Positions 17,518-27,015 of a stretch of 64,000 nt of DNA are shown here, piece after piece; position 1 is the stretch's first letter; the number at the start of each line of letters is the position of its first letter. The notes beneath the pieces are model-generated. The model ran no database searches, was not told the DNA's origin, and was given only the letters and a program-made list of their open reading frames with translations. The position numbers and the translations under genes were made by a program. The stretch is taken from positions 1,250,001 to 1,314,000 of the forward strand of contig NZ_CP152276.1 in the NCBI RefSeq assembly GCF_038719015.1. The letters are read 5' to 3'. The stretch is from Nguyenibacter vanlangensis (GTDB lineage: Bacteria > Pseudomonadota > Alphaproteobacteria > Acetobacterales > Acetobacteraceae).

Positions 17518-18843
17518 ATGCAGATTGCGATGATCGGTGGCGGTTATGTCGGGCTGGTGTCCGGCGCCTGCTTCGCCGAGTTCGGCACGAACGTGACCAT
17601 CGTCGAGGCCGATCCGGGACGGCTGAATGCGCTGCGCGAGGGGCGCATCCCGATCTATGAGCCCGGGCTGGACAAGCTGGTGGCCGACAATGTGGCGGCC
17701 GGGCGCCTGACCTTCAGCGAGGATATCGAGACGGGCATACAGGGGGCCGAGGCGATCTTCATCGCCGTGGGCACGCCGACCCGGCGCGGCGACGGCCATG
17801 CCGACCTGCGCTATGTCTTCGCCGCGGCGGAACAGATCGCCAAGAGCATGAAGAATTACGCCGTGGTGGTGACGAAATCGACCGTGCCGGTCGGCACCGG
17901 GCGCCAGGTCGCCGAGCTGATCCGCCGCGTGCGGCCGGACCTGGATTTCGACGTGGCGTCGAATCCGGAATTCCTGCGGGAGGGCAACGCGATCGGGGAT
18001 TTCATGCGGCCGGATCGCGTCATCATCGGCACCGACACGACCAAGCCCGGAGGGTCGGAGCGGGCGATGGAGATCATGCGCAGGCTGTACCGGCCGCTTT
18101 ACCTGATCGAGGCGCCGATCCTGTTCACGGGCCTGGAAACCGCGGAACTGGCCAAATACGCCGCGAATTCCTTTCTGGCGATGAAGGTCACGTTCATCAA
18201 CGAGATCGCCGATCTGTGCGAAAAGGTCGGAGCCGAGGTCCACGACATTGCCCGGGGAATCGGGCTGGACAACCGTATCGGCCGGAAATTCCTGCATCCG
18301 GGCCCGGGCTTCGGCGGATCGTGCTTTCCCAAGGATACGCTGGCGCTGGTCCATATCGCCCGCGACGCGGATTCTCCGATGCGCCTGATCGAGACGACCG
18401 TCAGCATCAACGATGCGCGCAAGGCCAGGATGGCGGAGCGGATTATCGCGGCCTGCGGCGGATCGGTGTCCAACCTGACGATCGGTGTCCTGGGGCTGAC
18501 ATTCAAGCCCGAGACCGACGACATGCGCGAGGCCTCGTCCATTCCCATCCTGCACCGGCTGAGCGAGGCGGGGGCCAAGCTGCGCGCGTTCGATCCGGCG
18601 GGCATGGATAGCGCGCGCCCCCTCTTGCCGGATGGCGTGCAATATTGCCGCGACGCACTGGATGCGGCCGCCCAGGCCGATGCGCTGGTGGTGCTGACGG
18701 AATGGAACGAGTTCAGGGCCCTATCGCCCAGCCGGCTGAGCGAACTGATGCGGGGCAAGGTTGTCGTCGATCTGCGCAATATCTGGGATCCGAAAACCAT
18801 GCGCGAGCACGGCTTTCAATACGAATCGATCGGTCGTCCCTGA
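17518..18843 (+). CDS. ugd: UDP-glucose 6-dehydrogenase
   Basis: Converts UDP-glucose to UDP-glucuronate using two NAD+, in the cytoplasm. The protein has 441 residues, the usual length. An NAD-binding MIGGGYVGLVSGACFAE opens the chain, the catalytic thiol is C269 in GFGGSCFPKDT, and FNPEFLREG-type (SNPEFLREGNAI) and LGLTFKPETDDMREA motifs are in place. It closes the gumK operon, 68 bp after the GT2 gene, and supplies the glucuronate donor for GumK. A TGAGGAGTG ribosome site precedes the start. Confidence 0.95.
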   Translation: MQIAMIGGGYVGLVSGACFAEFGTNVTIVEADPGRLNALREGRIPIYEPGLDKLVADNVAAGRLTFSEDIETGIQGAEAIFIAVGTPTRRGDGHADLRYVFAAAEQIAKSMKNYAVVVTKSTVPVGTGRQVAELIRRVRPDLDFDVASNPEFLREGNAIGDFMRPDRVIIGTDTTKPGGSERAMEIMRRLYRPLYLIEAPILFTGLETAELAKYAANSFLAMKVTFINEIADLCEKVGAEVHDIARGIGLDNRIGRKFLHPGPGFGGSCFPKDTLALVHIARDADSPMRLIETTVSINDARKARMAERIIAACGGSVSNLTIGVLGLTFKPETDDMREASSIPILHRLSEAGAKLRAFDPAGMDSARPLLPDGVQYCRDALDAAAQADALVVLTEWNEFRALSPSRLSELMRGKVVVDLRNIWDPKTMREHGFQYESIGRP

Positions 18844-19310
18844 CGCCGGGATGCGGCGGTGCCACGGATATGTGTCTGCGCCGCCCTTTCGGACCATGCG
18901 CGATCGGGCGGCTGTTTCGGTCCGGAACATGAGGAACATGTCACAAATAGACTCGACAAGATCGTGTCCAAATCTTTAATCTGGGAGATGGCGATTTCGT
19001 TTCTCATGTCTCGGGATATGGTCTCCGTCATGATGGGTGGCGGAGATTTCGCGAGCCGCGTCGCGTCATGCAGGGCGGCCTTCGGGTTACGGAGACGGGT
19101 CGGTTTCCGGATTTTTCCAGAGAGAAGACCGGCTGGGACTAAATTCGATCGACCCGAACGAAAGAATTGAACCGATCCGGAAAGATCACGTTTCATAATT
19201 GCGTGTTTTCATTGGATGTTCACGGACTTTGATAAAAAATCCTTTATCGGATTCCATGATTCGCAGTTGGAACCGTCGGAGACGCATGTGTATCCGTTGG
19301 AGGTCTTCAC
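18844..19310. other. Gene-free interval ahead of gumD
   Basis: About 467 bp separating the two rightward EPS operons, more AT-rich near the right end (around 19180-19250), where the gumD promoter probably lies. A GGAGG ribosome site precedes gumD. No convincing reading frame or strong -35/-10 pair was found. Confidence 0.5.
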
Positions 19311-20810
19311 ATGAGTGAGTCCTATAGCTCGTTGCAGAGCACGATCGACTTTCCGGATGACCCGCTCCGGCAGGTTCAGTCCGTAACGAAACCGGCGGAA
19401 TCCGGCGTCTATCCTTATTATCATCCTGTGCTGAGCGGGATGATAACCAGCATAGACGGCCTGACCGTGATGGGCGCGACGCTTCTGACGGCCTATGCCG
19501 GCCCGGAGGTCGTCCACCAGCATTGGGTCATGTCCCAGTCCGTCGCGAACCTGATGTCGGTCCTGGGTTTTCTGATGGCGCCGAAGAAGCGGTCGCTGAT
19601 TTACGTGCCGACATTGCTGCAGGCTTCGGCCCAACTGCGCTATCTGGCGCCGCCGCTGCTGATCGGCGCGCTGCTGCATGCGGTGGTGCTGTCCATGCTG
19701 CGCCACCCGATCGCCCCGTCCGCGGAACTGGCCGCGGTGTGGCTGTTCTGCTCGGCGCTCGCCCTGGGCGCGGTTCGCGGGACGGAGATCGCCCTGCTGG
19801 GAAGCAGCGCGATCTCGGGACAATTGGCGCGGAACGTCGCGATCGTCGGCAGCGACGAGACGGCGATCAAGTTCGCCGCGCGCATCGCCGGGGAGGCCGG
19901 CCCGACCTATCGGATGATCGGCGTATTCGACGACCACGACACGGCGCTGAACCCGAATGCCGTGGACGGCACCCTGGAAGATCTGATCGTGCGCAGCCGG
20001 GAGACGCCGCTGCATGCCATCATCCTGGCCATCCCCTCGCACTATGACCCGCACGACCATGTCGCCGAAATCAGTTGGCGGCTGAGAAGCGTGCTGTCCG
20101 ACGTCTATGTGCTGCCGAACGTGGTGCACGGCATCGACGTGGTGCTGCCGATCGAGCAACTGGGTCCCTTCGCCCTGCTGGTGCTGCAGCGCCGTCCGCT
20201 GTCGGACTGGCAGGCCGTCAAGAAGACGATGCTGGACATGGTCCTGGGCGCGATCGCGCTGGTGATCCTGGCGCCGGTGCTGGCGATCGTCGCGATCGCG
20301 ATCAAGGCGACGTCTCCGGGTCCGGTCTTCTTCAAGCAGCCGCGCCTGGGTTTCAACAACCGCACCTTCATGGTGTATAAATTCCGCAGCATGTATACCA
20401 ACATGTCGGACATGATGGCCGCCAGGCAGACGTCGCGGGACGACCCCCGCGTGACGCCGGTCGGGCGGTGGCTGCGCAAGCTGAGCATCGACGAACTGCC
20501 GCAATTGCTGAACGTCCTGCGGGGGGAAATGTCGCTGGTCGGCCCGCGCCCGCATGCGCCGCACACGCGTGCGGGCGGCATGCTGCTGGACGATGCGCTG
20601 GCGGAATATGTCATCCGGCATCAGGTGAAGCCGGGCATTACCGGCTGGGCGCAGGTCAACGGCGCGCGCGGCGAGCTGGTGACGATCGACGATCTGCGCC
20701 GCCGCGTCACGTACGATTTGGAATATATCCAGAAATGGTCGCTGCGCTTCGACATCAAGATCATGGCGCTGACCGTGCTTCGAGAGGTTTTCAGCCGACA
20801 TGCCTTCTGA
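19311..20810 (+). CDS. gumD: Undecaprenyl-phosphate glucose-1-phosphate transferase
   Basis: An initiating phosphoglycosyltransferase of 499 residues that loads glucose-1-phosphate from UDP-glucose onto undecaprenyl phosphate at the inner membrane. The N-terminal half has about four helices and a CoA-binding-like domain (VAIVGSDETAIKFAARI). The C-terminal catalytic domain carries the bacterial sugar transferase signature: KKTMLDMVLGAIALVILAP, PGPVFFKQPRLGF, YKFRSMY, the R-RKLSIDELPQLLNVL stretch and SLVGPRPHAP. gumD homologues start EPS synthesis in Gluconacetobacter and Xanthomonas. It leads a six-gene operon with short or overlapping junctions. Confidence 0.93.
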   Translation: MSESYSSLQSTIDFPDDPLRQVQSVTKPAESGVYPYYHPVLSGMITSIDGLTVMGATLLTAYAGPEVVHQHWVMSQSVANLMSVLGFLMAPKKRSLIYVPTLLQASAQLRYLAPPLLIGALLHAVVLSMLRHPIAPSAELAAVWLFCSALALGAVRGTEIALLGSSAISGQLARNVAIVGSDETAIKFAARIAGEAGPTYRMIGVFDDHDTALNPNAVDGTLEDLIVRSRETPLHAIILAIPSHYDPHDHVAEISWRLRSVLSDVYVLPNVVHGIDVVLPIEQLGPFALLVLQRRPLSDWQAVKKTMLDMVLGAIALVILAPVLAIVAIAIKATSPGPVFFKQPRLGFNNRTFMVYKFRSMYTNMSDMMAARQTSRDDPRVTPVGRWLRKLSIDELPQLLNVLRGEMSLVGPRPHAPHTRAGGMLLDDALAEYVIRHQVKPGITGWAQVNGARGELVTIDDLRRRVTYDLEYIQKWSLRFDIKIMALTVLREVFSRHAF

Positions 20811-21666
20811 AGCTCTTTCCCCGGATATGGAAGTCCCGGATTCGATGAGCCCGGATTCGGCGGGCCCGGCCGCCTTCGCGCCCTCGCCTGCCCGCGATGC
20901 GGTGCCGTTCGACGCGCTGGACATCATGGGATTGCGCCTGATGGACATACCGCGCCAGGACCTGGCGGAACTGGTGGTCCGGGCGGCGCGCGCGCATGCC
21001 AAGATGCTGGTGGTGAACGCGAACGCGCATTGCATGGTCCTGTCGCAACATGAACACTGGCTGCGCGCACTGTTCGCGGAGGCGGACGTCACCTTCTGCG
21101 ACGGGGCCGGGGTGCAGCTTGCCTCGCTATTCCTGACCGGACGGCGGCTGCATCGCACGACGCCGCCGGAATGGATCGGGCCGGTGCTGGAACAACTGGG
21201 CGGGGATGCGTCCCTGTTCTGGCTGGGCGGCGAGCAGGCGGTCGCCGAGGAGGCGGCGCGGGCCTATGAACAACGCTATGGCGTGCGGACCGCCGGGGTG
21301 CATCATGGTTTTTTCGACGCGCGCGCGGGTTCGGCGGATTCGGAGGCGATCATCCGGCAGATCAACGAGACGCGGCCCAACCTGCTGCTGGTGAACATGG
21401 GCATGCCGCGCCAGGAACGCTGGCTGCACGACCATTGGCACCGCATCGCGCCGACGATCGCGATCACGGCCGGGGCGCTGGTCGATCATGCCGCGGGGCG
21501 CGTCCACCGGCCGCCGCGCTGGGTCGCGAACATGGGCCTTGAATGGGCGGTCCGGCTGTCGCGGGAGCCGCGCCGCCTGTGGCGCCGCTATCTGATCGGC
21601 CTTCCCGTCTTTGGATTTCACGTTCTTCGCTGGAAATTCGCCCCCGAACGGAGCAGATCGCAATGA
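20800..21666 (+). CDS. gumM: WecG/TagA/GumM-family glycosyltransferase
   Basis: A GT26 inverting glycosyltransferase of 288 residues. In the xanthan system GumM adds the second backbone glucose to glucose-PP-undecaprenol, forming cellobiose. The family motifs VVNANAH, CDGAGVQLA, and NMGMPRQERWL are clear, and the C-terminal basic/hydrophobic tail (WRRYLIGLPVFGFHVLRWKF) anchors it at the membrane. The reading frame starts 11 bp inside gumD. The first 30 residues are low complexity (MEVPDSMSPDSAGPAAFAP) and contain imperfect DNA repeats of a CCCGGATTCG-type unit, so they look like a recent extension. Confidence 0.9.
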   Translation: MPSEALSPDMEVPDSMSPDSAGPAAFAPSPARDAVPFDALDIMGLRLMDIPRQDLAELVVRAARAHAKMLVVNANAHCMVLSQHEHWLRALFAEADVTFCDGAGVQLASLFLTGRRLHRTTPPEWIGPVLEQLGGDASLFWLGGEQAVAEEAARAYEQRYGVRTAGVHHGFFDARAGSADSEAIIRQINETRPNLLLVNMGMPRQERWLHDHWHRIAPTIAITAGALVDHAAGRVHRPPRWVANMGLEWAVRLSREPRRLWRRYLIGLPVFGFHVLRWKFAPERSRSQ

Positions 21667-23888
21667 ACAACAGGACCGATGCCTGGCCGAACGGACTTTC
21701 GGTCCCGGATATGGCTGATTTCAGCATGGCCGAGCATATGCCGGCGGCGCCCCAGAGAGACGGACGGGCGGTCATCCTGCACGGATTGCAGCTTGTGCGG
21801 CGCTATCGCCGGCTGTTCCTGGCCGTGGGCGTCGGCACGTTCGTCGTGGGGAGCGGCGTGACGATGATGCTCAAACGCTCCTATATGGCCACCGCGACGG
21901 TCGTCGTCTCATCGACCAGCGTCGATCCGGTCAATCTTCAGAATGCCCAGCCCGCCGACCGGCTGCAGGATGACGAACTGGCCACGCAAGCCGGGCTGCT
22001 GCAATCGCGCGACGTCGCCGCGGCGGTGCTGCGGGCCCTGCCGCCGCCGCCGGCGCCGGCGGGATTCAACCTGCGCGCCGCGTTGTGCGCCCATGTCCAT
22101 CTGCTGTGCCCCAAGGCCGCCGCCAGCAATCCCGAGGCGGAGCGGCAGGCGAAGATCGACCGTCTGCTGGCGTCGGTGACCGTGGAGCCCGAGCCGCATT
22201 CGCGCATCATCAATATCAGCATCAAGGACAATGACGGGCAGCGCGCCGCCGACCTGGCCAACAGCTTCGTGACGCAGTACCAGCTTCAGGCCCTGGACCG
22301 CCAGCGCGGCGACATCAACCGCACGGCGGCCTGGATCGATGCGCGCACGGCGCAATTGCGCGAACGCTGGCTGGAGGCCTCGACCAAGGCCAGCAGCTTC
22401 AACGCCGCGCATCATCTGTCCAATACGGGCAACGGGTCGGATACCGGCCCGCTGATCGATCGGCAGATGTCCGAGACCGCGGTCAGCCTGACCCAGGCGC
22501 AGAGCCGCCTGGCGGCCGCCGAGGCGCGGGCGGACGCGTTGTCCCGGGCGAGCGCCCAGGGGGAGGGCCGCGCGCTGGTCGAGCTGACGCAGCAGCCGAT
22601 CCTGGTCGCGACGGCGAATACGCTGTCGCAACTGGAAGCGAGCCGCATGCAGAAGGCGGAGGCCCTGGGGCCGCATCATCCCGACCTGGCCGGCCTGGAC
22701 ATGCAGATCGCCGCGACCCGCGCCAGCCTGGCGAGCGAATTGCGGGCCGCCCTGTCGTCGATCAACGAGGAGGTCGTCTCGGCCCGGGCGGAGGTCGCGC
22801 AACTGACGCAGGATCTGGATCAGTTGCGCCAGCAGGCCAGCGTTCAGAGTTCGCCGCAGGCCGAGTACCTGATGCTGGAGCAGGAGGCGCAGAGCGCGCG
22901 CGAGGTCTATGAGGCGTTTCTGGGACGGTCGAAGGAGATGGTCGATCGGGTGGCGCTGCTGCAGCCGCCCGTCAGCTTCGTTTCGCATGCCTCGCCGCCC
23001 GATGCGCCGACCTTTCCCAATCGCAAGAAACTGCTGATGGGCGTCGTGGTCCTGTCGCTGGTCGCCGCCGGGGCCGCGGTCTTCCTGCGCGACCTGCTGT
23101 CGCCGGGCTTCGGCGAGATCGAGCAGTTGCGCGCCCTGATCGGCCTGCCGCTTCTGACGGCCATTCCCAGGATCGCGGCACGCGACAAGCATGCGGTGCG
23201 CCGGCATGTGCTGGACGCGCCGTTTTCCACCGCCAGCGAAGCGGTACGCAGCCTGCTTGCGCAATTGTCGCTGTCCGCCGTCCAGACCGGGCGCGGGCGG
23301 GTCATCGCCGTGACGTCGGCCGCGGGCGGGGAAGGAAAGACGTCGCTGACCTATTGGCTGTCGGCCCTGGCCCGGACCGGCGGCCAGCCGGTGCTGGTCA
23401 TCGACGGCGATCACCGCCAGAGCACCGGGCGCCGCGCCGACGTGCCGGCGCAGCGCGGCCTGACGGAACTGCTGACCGGAACGGCCTCGATTTCGGATGT
23501 CGTCCAGCGGGACGGAGAGACGGGGGTGGATTTCATCTCGGCCGGCGCGCCCGGCATGTTTGCGTTCGATCCGGCGGAGATCGCGCGGCTGCGCGAGCTT
23601 TTGAAGACGATCAGCCAGTCCTACAGCCTGATCATCATCGACAGCCCGCCCCTGCAATGCATGCCGGACGGGCTGGTTTACGGCGCCGTCGCGGACCAGA
23701 CCGTGTTCGTATGCCGGTGGCTGGAGACGTCGCGCGCCGCCGTGACGTCGTCGATCGAACGGCTTAAATCCTATGGCGCGAATGTCACGGGCGTCGTCGT
23801 GTCGATGGCGGAGGAATCGGCCGGCGCCTTTCCGGGGGCGCCCTATAGCGGCCAGCCGCGACGCCTTGCATTACCGTATCAGTCCTGA
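21663..23888 (+). CDS. gumC: Polysaccharide co-polymerase with fused BY-kinase-like ATPase (GumC/Wzc)
   Basis: A 741-residue inner-membrane protein controlling chain length and linking polymerisation to export. A Wzz domain (about residues 40-150) with a first membrane segment near residue 55, long periplasmic coiled coils (about 200-430), the second membrane helix near residue 460, then a cytoplasmic P-loop domain with Walker A (AAGGEGKTS, about 551-559), Walker A' (VLVIDGD) and Walker B (LIIIDSPP). Xanthomonas GumC lacks the ATPase, so this is the Wzc/ExoP type. The expected tyrosine-rich tail is poor, with only two tyrosines (PYSG, LPYQS), so autophosphorylation may be weak or absent. Its ATG overlaps the gumM stop. 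Confidence 0.92.
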   Translation: MNNRTDAWPNGLSVPDMADFSMAEHMPAAPQRDGRAVILHGLQLVRRYRRLFLAVGVGTFVVGSGVTMMLKRSYMATATVVVSSTSVDPVNLQNAQPADRLQDDELATQAGLLQSRDVAAAVLRALPPPPAPAGFNLRAALCAHVHLLCPKAAASNPEAERQAKIDRLLASVTVEPEPHSRIINISIKDNDGQRAADLANSFVTQYQLQALDRQRGDINRTAAWIDARTAQLRERWLEASTKASSFNAAHHLSNTGNGSDTGPLIDRQMSETAVSLTQAQSRLAAAEARADALSRASAQGEGRALVELTQQPILVATANTLSQLEASRMQKAEALGPHHPDLAGLDMQIAATRASLASELRAALSSINEEVVSARAEVAQLTQDLDQLRQQASVQSSPQAEYLMLEQEAQSAREVYEAFLGRSKEMVDRVALLQPPVSFVSHASPPDAPTFPNRKKLLMGVVVLSLVAAGAAVFLRDLLSPGFGEIEQLRALIGLPLLTAIPRIAARDKHAVRRHVLDAPFSTASEAVRSLLAQLSLSAVQTGRGRVIAVTSAAGGEGKTSLTYWLSALARTGGQPVLVIDGDHRQSTGRRADVPAQRGLTELLTGTASISDVVQRDGETGVDFISAGAPGMFAFDPAEIARLRELLKTISQSYSLIIIDSPPLQCMPDGLVYGAVADQTVFVCRWLETSRAAVTSSIERLKSYGANVTGVVVSMAEESAGAFPGAPYSGQPRRLALPYQS

Positions 23889-23899
23889 GGATCGTCCCA

Positions 23900-25072
23900 T
23901 TGAAGACCATCCATATCGTACGGCAGTTCAGCCCCTCGGTCGGGGGCCTTGAGGACTCGGTCCTGAATCTCTGCAGGGTGCAGCGCGACAATCTGGGCAT
24001 CGACGCGCGGGTCGTGACGCTGAACCGCGTGTTCGGCGATCCGGCGGTCCTGCCGCCCACGGATGTCGTGCAGGGGGTGCCGGTGCGGCGGATCGGCTGG
24101 TCCGGGTCGACGCGCTATCCGATCGCGCCCCAGATCCTGTCGCATCTTGACGGGGCGGATATCGTCCATGTTCACGCCATCGATTTTTTCTTCGACTACC
24201 TGGCGGCGACGCGCTGGCTGCATGGGCGGACGCTGGTCGCGTCGACGCATGGCGGGTTCTTTCATACGAAGGCGCTGCGGCAGGTCAAGGCGCTCTGGTT
24301 CCAGACCCTGACCCGTGCGTCGCTGCATGCCTATAAGCGCATCGTCGCCTGCAGCGTGAGCGATGCGCAGATGTTCGCCCCGATCGCGGGGAAGCGGCTG
24401 CTGACCATCGAGAACGGGATCGACCAGCGGAAATTCCGCGCCGCGTCGTCCGCCGCGCCGACGCGCACGATGATCAGTTTCGGCCGCTTCGCGCGGCACA
24501 AGCAGATCGACCTGCTTTTTCCTCTTCTCGCGCGGCTGCGCGCGCAAGGGGAGGATTGGCGCCTGATCGTGGCGGGGCGCCCCGCCGACCAGACGGAGGC
24601 CGATCTGGCCGAGGCCGCGCGGGCGTCGGGGGTCGCTGAGGCCACGCGCTTCGTGATCGCGCCGTCCGACGACATGTTGCGGAGCCTTTTCGGAGAAGCC
24701 AGTTATTATTGCTGCCTTTCGCAGCATGAAGGATTCGGCCTGGCGGCGGTCGAGGCCCTGTCGGCGGGGCTGATTCCCGTGCTGAGCGATATCGTGCCCT
24801 TTCGACGCCTGGTCGAGCAGACGCAGGTGGGGATCGTGCGCCAGGCGCAGGACCTGGACGGGCTGGCGCGGGACATGCGCGACCTGCATCGGCAGGGCGA
24901 GGCGCACGTGTCCGCCGCCAGGGCCCGTGCGATCGCGGAATCGTCCCGTTATGACTGGGACGATGTGGCGCGCCGCTATGCCGAGCTGTACAGGTCGGTC
25001 CTGCCGGACGGCAGCGCCGCGGTGCCCCAGCCCCTTGCAATGGACGCGGCCCGGGGAGGCACGCTGACCTGA
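23900..25072 (+). CDS. gumH: GumH/AceA-like alpha-mannosyltransferase
   Basis: A GT4 enzyme of 390 residues that transfers mannose from GDP-mannose to the cellobiosyl-lipid in xanthan and acetan synthesis. It is recognisably GumH along its length: HIVRQFSPSVGGLEDSVLNL, RYPIAPQILSHL, VHVHAIDFFFDYLA, STHGGFFHTKALRQVKALWFQTLTR, and the EX7E motif E277-E285 in HEGFGLAAVEALSAGLIPVLSDI. The start is TTG: there is no ATG nearby, GAGGA lies about nine bases upstream, and the family N-terminus (MK-x-x-H-V/I-V-R-Q-F) begins exactly here. Its stop overlaps the next start by one base. Confidence 0.93.
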   Translation: MKTIHIVRQFSPSVGGLEDSVLNLCRVQRDNLGIDARVVTLNRVFGDPAVLPPTDVVQGVPVRRIGWSGSTRYPIAPQILSHLDGADIVHVHAIDFFFDYLAATRWLHGRTLVASTHGGFFHTKALRQVKALWFQTLTRASLHAYKRIVACSVSDAQMFAPIAGKRLLTIENGIDQRKFRAASSAAPTRTMISFGRFARHKQIDLLFPLLARLRAQGEDWRLIVAGRPADQTEADLAEAARASGVAEATRFVIAPSDDMLRSLFGEASYYCCLSQHEGFGLAAVEALSAGLIPVLSDIVPFRRLVEQTQVGIVRQAQDLDGLARDMRDLHRQGEAHVSAARARAIAESSRYDWDDVARRYAELYRSVLPDGSAAVPQPLAMDAARGGTLT

Positions 25073-26400
25073 TGGCGGCGGAACATGCCGGGCGCATCCG
25101 GCATCACCTGGCGACTCTGGCGGCGCTTACGGTCGCGGCCTGGAGTGTGCCGGCTCATGCGCAGTTGATTTCGCAATATTTTCCGTCCGACCTGCCGGGC
25201 TATTCGTCTCCGGACCAGGCGGATTCCGTCGTCATGCGTCAATTGCTGAGCAACCGGCCCGCCGGCATTCCGGTCGGCAGCTTCATCCTGCGCCCTTCGG
25301 CCGCGGTGGCGGGCGGGTACAACACCAACACGCTGGCGGCGCCGCATACCGCGAGCCCGGAATTCGAATTCGACGGCGGGCTGAAGCTGAATTCCAATTG
25401 GACGCGCAACGCGCTGGGGGTTTTCGCATCCGTCAGCGACAGGCGCTTTCCGTCGATTCCATTCGCCGATTACACGAACTGGAGCGCGGGGACCGGCGGG
25501 TCGGTGGCCCTGGGCAACGACACGCTGGCGCTTGGCTATACCCATTATCAACTGCATCTGTCGTCGATGGATCTGGGCAATTTCGGCGTGTCGCGTCCGG
25601 TGCCCTATGACGCCAACGACGTCCGGCTGACCTATACGAAGCTGTTCGGCCGTTTCAGCCTGATTCCGGCGGCGATCTATGAGGATTACACGTTCGGCAG
25701 CGCCTTGGGCGGGGGGATCGATACCAGTTATGCCAGCCTCAGCCACCGCCTGGAGACGGGTTCGCTGACGTCGCGCTTCGAACTGTCGACCGGCAATGCG
25801 GCGGTGATGATCCTTCGCGGCTCGACCGCGCAATTCACCAACGGGGGCGAGGGGAACGACTATGCCGACGGGGCGGGATTCCTGGGGCTGGACCTGAATG
25901 CGGATTCGGTCATCCGCTATCGCCTGCTGGCGGGGGGCGAGACGCGCCATTTCACCCACGGCCCGGCGCCCGCGGTCACCACCCCGACCTTCGAGATCGA
26001 CACGATCTGGACGCCGCGGCGGCGGGATACGATCAGCATCTATTTCTATCGGCGCATCCTGGACCCGGCCTCGCCCTTTGCGCGGAACCAGACCGTGACC
26101 GACGGGCGCGTGCAATGGGACCACGAACTGCGCCGCACGGTCGTCCTGCGCGGCTATGCGGAAGGCGGGATGAGCCAGACCGGGCGCACGGTCGCCGGCA
26201 CCGCGTCGCGCACGCAGACCCTGTTCAAATTCGGCGTGTCGGCGAACTGGGTGATCAACCGCTATGTCACCGCATCGCTGTCCTATAGCCATGTGAACGA
26301 TTTTTCCCATGGCGGCCTGCCCCCCGACCCGCTCTTCCCGACGCGGAAGTCGACCTTCGCCAGCAATTATGTCTCACTCGGGTTCAGTTTCGCCGAATGA
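25072..26400 (+). CDS. Outer-membrane beta-barrel protein of the EPS operon
   Basis: A 442-residue protein with a signal peptide (cleaved near VPAHAQ, residue 31) followed by about 400 residues of alternating hydrophobic/polar beta strands. It ends with the aromatic C-terminal pattern YVSLGFSFAE. It resembles the OMP_b-brl_2 family found in alphaproteobacterial and acetic acid bacterial polysaccharide loci. Because the GumB homologue here is short and may lack its own outer-membrane pore, this barrel may provide or assist the exit channel (inference). It is translationally coupled to gumH (TGATG) and precedes gumB by 27 bp. Confidence 0.8.
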   Translation: MAAEHAGRIRHHLATLAALTVAAWSVPAHAQLISQYFPSDLPGYSSPDQADSVVMRQLLSNRPAGIPVGSFILRPSAAVAGGYNTNTLAAPHTASPEFEFDGGLKLNSNWTRNALGVFASVSDRRFPSIPFADYTNWSAGTGGSVALGNDTLALGYTHYQLHLSSMDLGNFGVSRPVPYDANDVRLTYTKLFGRFSLIPAAIYEDYTFGSALGGGIDTSYASLSHRLETGSLTSRFELSTGNAAVMILRGSTAQFTNGGEGNDYADGAGFLGLDLNADSVIRYRLLAGGETRHFTHGPAPAVTTPTFEIDTIWTPRRRDTISIYFYRRILDPASPFARNQTVTDGRVQWDHELRRTVVLRGYAEGGMSQTGRTVAGTASRTQTLFKFGVSANWVINRYVTASLSYSHVNDFSHGGLPPDPLFPTRKSTFASNYVSLGFSFAE

Positions 26401-26427
26401 CGCCCACCGCAAGACCGGAGGACCTTG

Positions 26428-27015
26428 ATGACTGCTTATTTTCCGCGCCGCATGCCTGCGCCTGTTCGCATTGTCTGCCTGGCGGCGCTGGCGGCGCTGG
26501 CCGGCTGCGCCCCCGGGAGCAGCCTGCCGCCGATGCCGCCGCCGGCCAATGTGGCCTACCGGCTGGGGGCGGGCGATCAATTGCGGGTGCTGACCTATAA
26601 CGATCTGCAACTGACCAACAGTTTTACCGTCGGCGACAACGGGCGGATCGCCTTTCCGCTGATCGGGTCGATCCAGGCGTCCGGCCTGACGACGCATGAG
26701 CTTGAGAGTGCCATCACCTCCCGCCTGGTGGCGGAGGGCGTTCTGAACCATCCCAGCGTGTCCGTCGAGGTCACGCAGTACCGGCCGATCTTCGTCCTGG
26801 GCGAAGTCGCCCATCCGGGGCAATACCCCTATATGCCGGGCATGACGACGTTGAGCGCGGTGGCGTTGGCGGGTGGCTATACCTATCGCGCGATCACCGA
26901 TTATGCCGGCGCGGTCCGCTCCGGCCCGGACGGCCAGGCCGCCGAAGGACGGGTGAAGCGCAATTCCCTGCTGCAGCCCGGCGATGTCATAACCGTCTAT
27001 GAGCGATATTTCTGA
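26428..27015 (+). CDS. gumB: Polysaccharide export lipoprotein (GumB/Wza family)
   Basis: A periplasmic/outer-membrane lipoprotein of 195 residues. A type II signal ends in the lipobox LAGC (about residue 30). The Poly_export domain (YRLGAGDQLRVLTYND) and an SLBB-like domain (PIFVLGEVAHPGQYPYMPG) follow. At this length it is of GumB type, about half the size of E. coli Wza, and lacks the C-terminal helix that forms Wza's membrane pore. The ATG at 26428 has GGAGGA upstream; a TTG one codon earlier is less likely. Its last 29 bp overlap the end of the convergent permease gene. Confidence 0.9.
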   Translation: MTAYFPRRMPAPVRIVCLAALAALAGCAPGSSLPPMPPPANVAYRLGAGDQLRVLTYNDLQLTNSFTVGDNGRIAFPLIGSIQASGLTTHELESAITSRLVAEGVLNHPSVSVEVTQYRPIFVLGEVAHPGQYPYMPGMTTLSAVALAGGYTYRAITDYAGAVRSGPDGQAAEGRVKRNSLLQPGDVITVYERYF

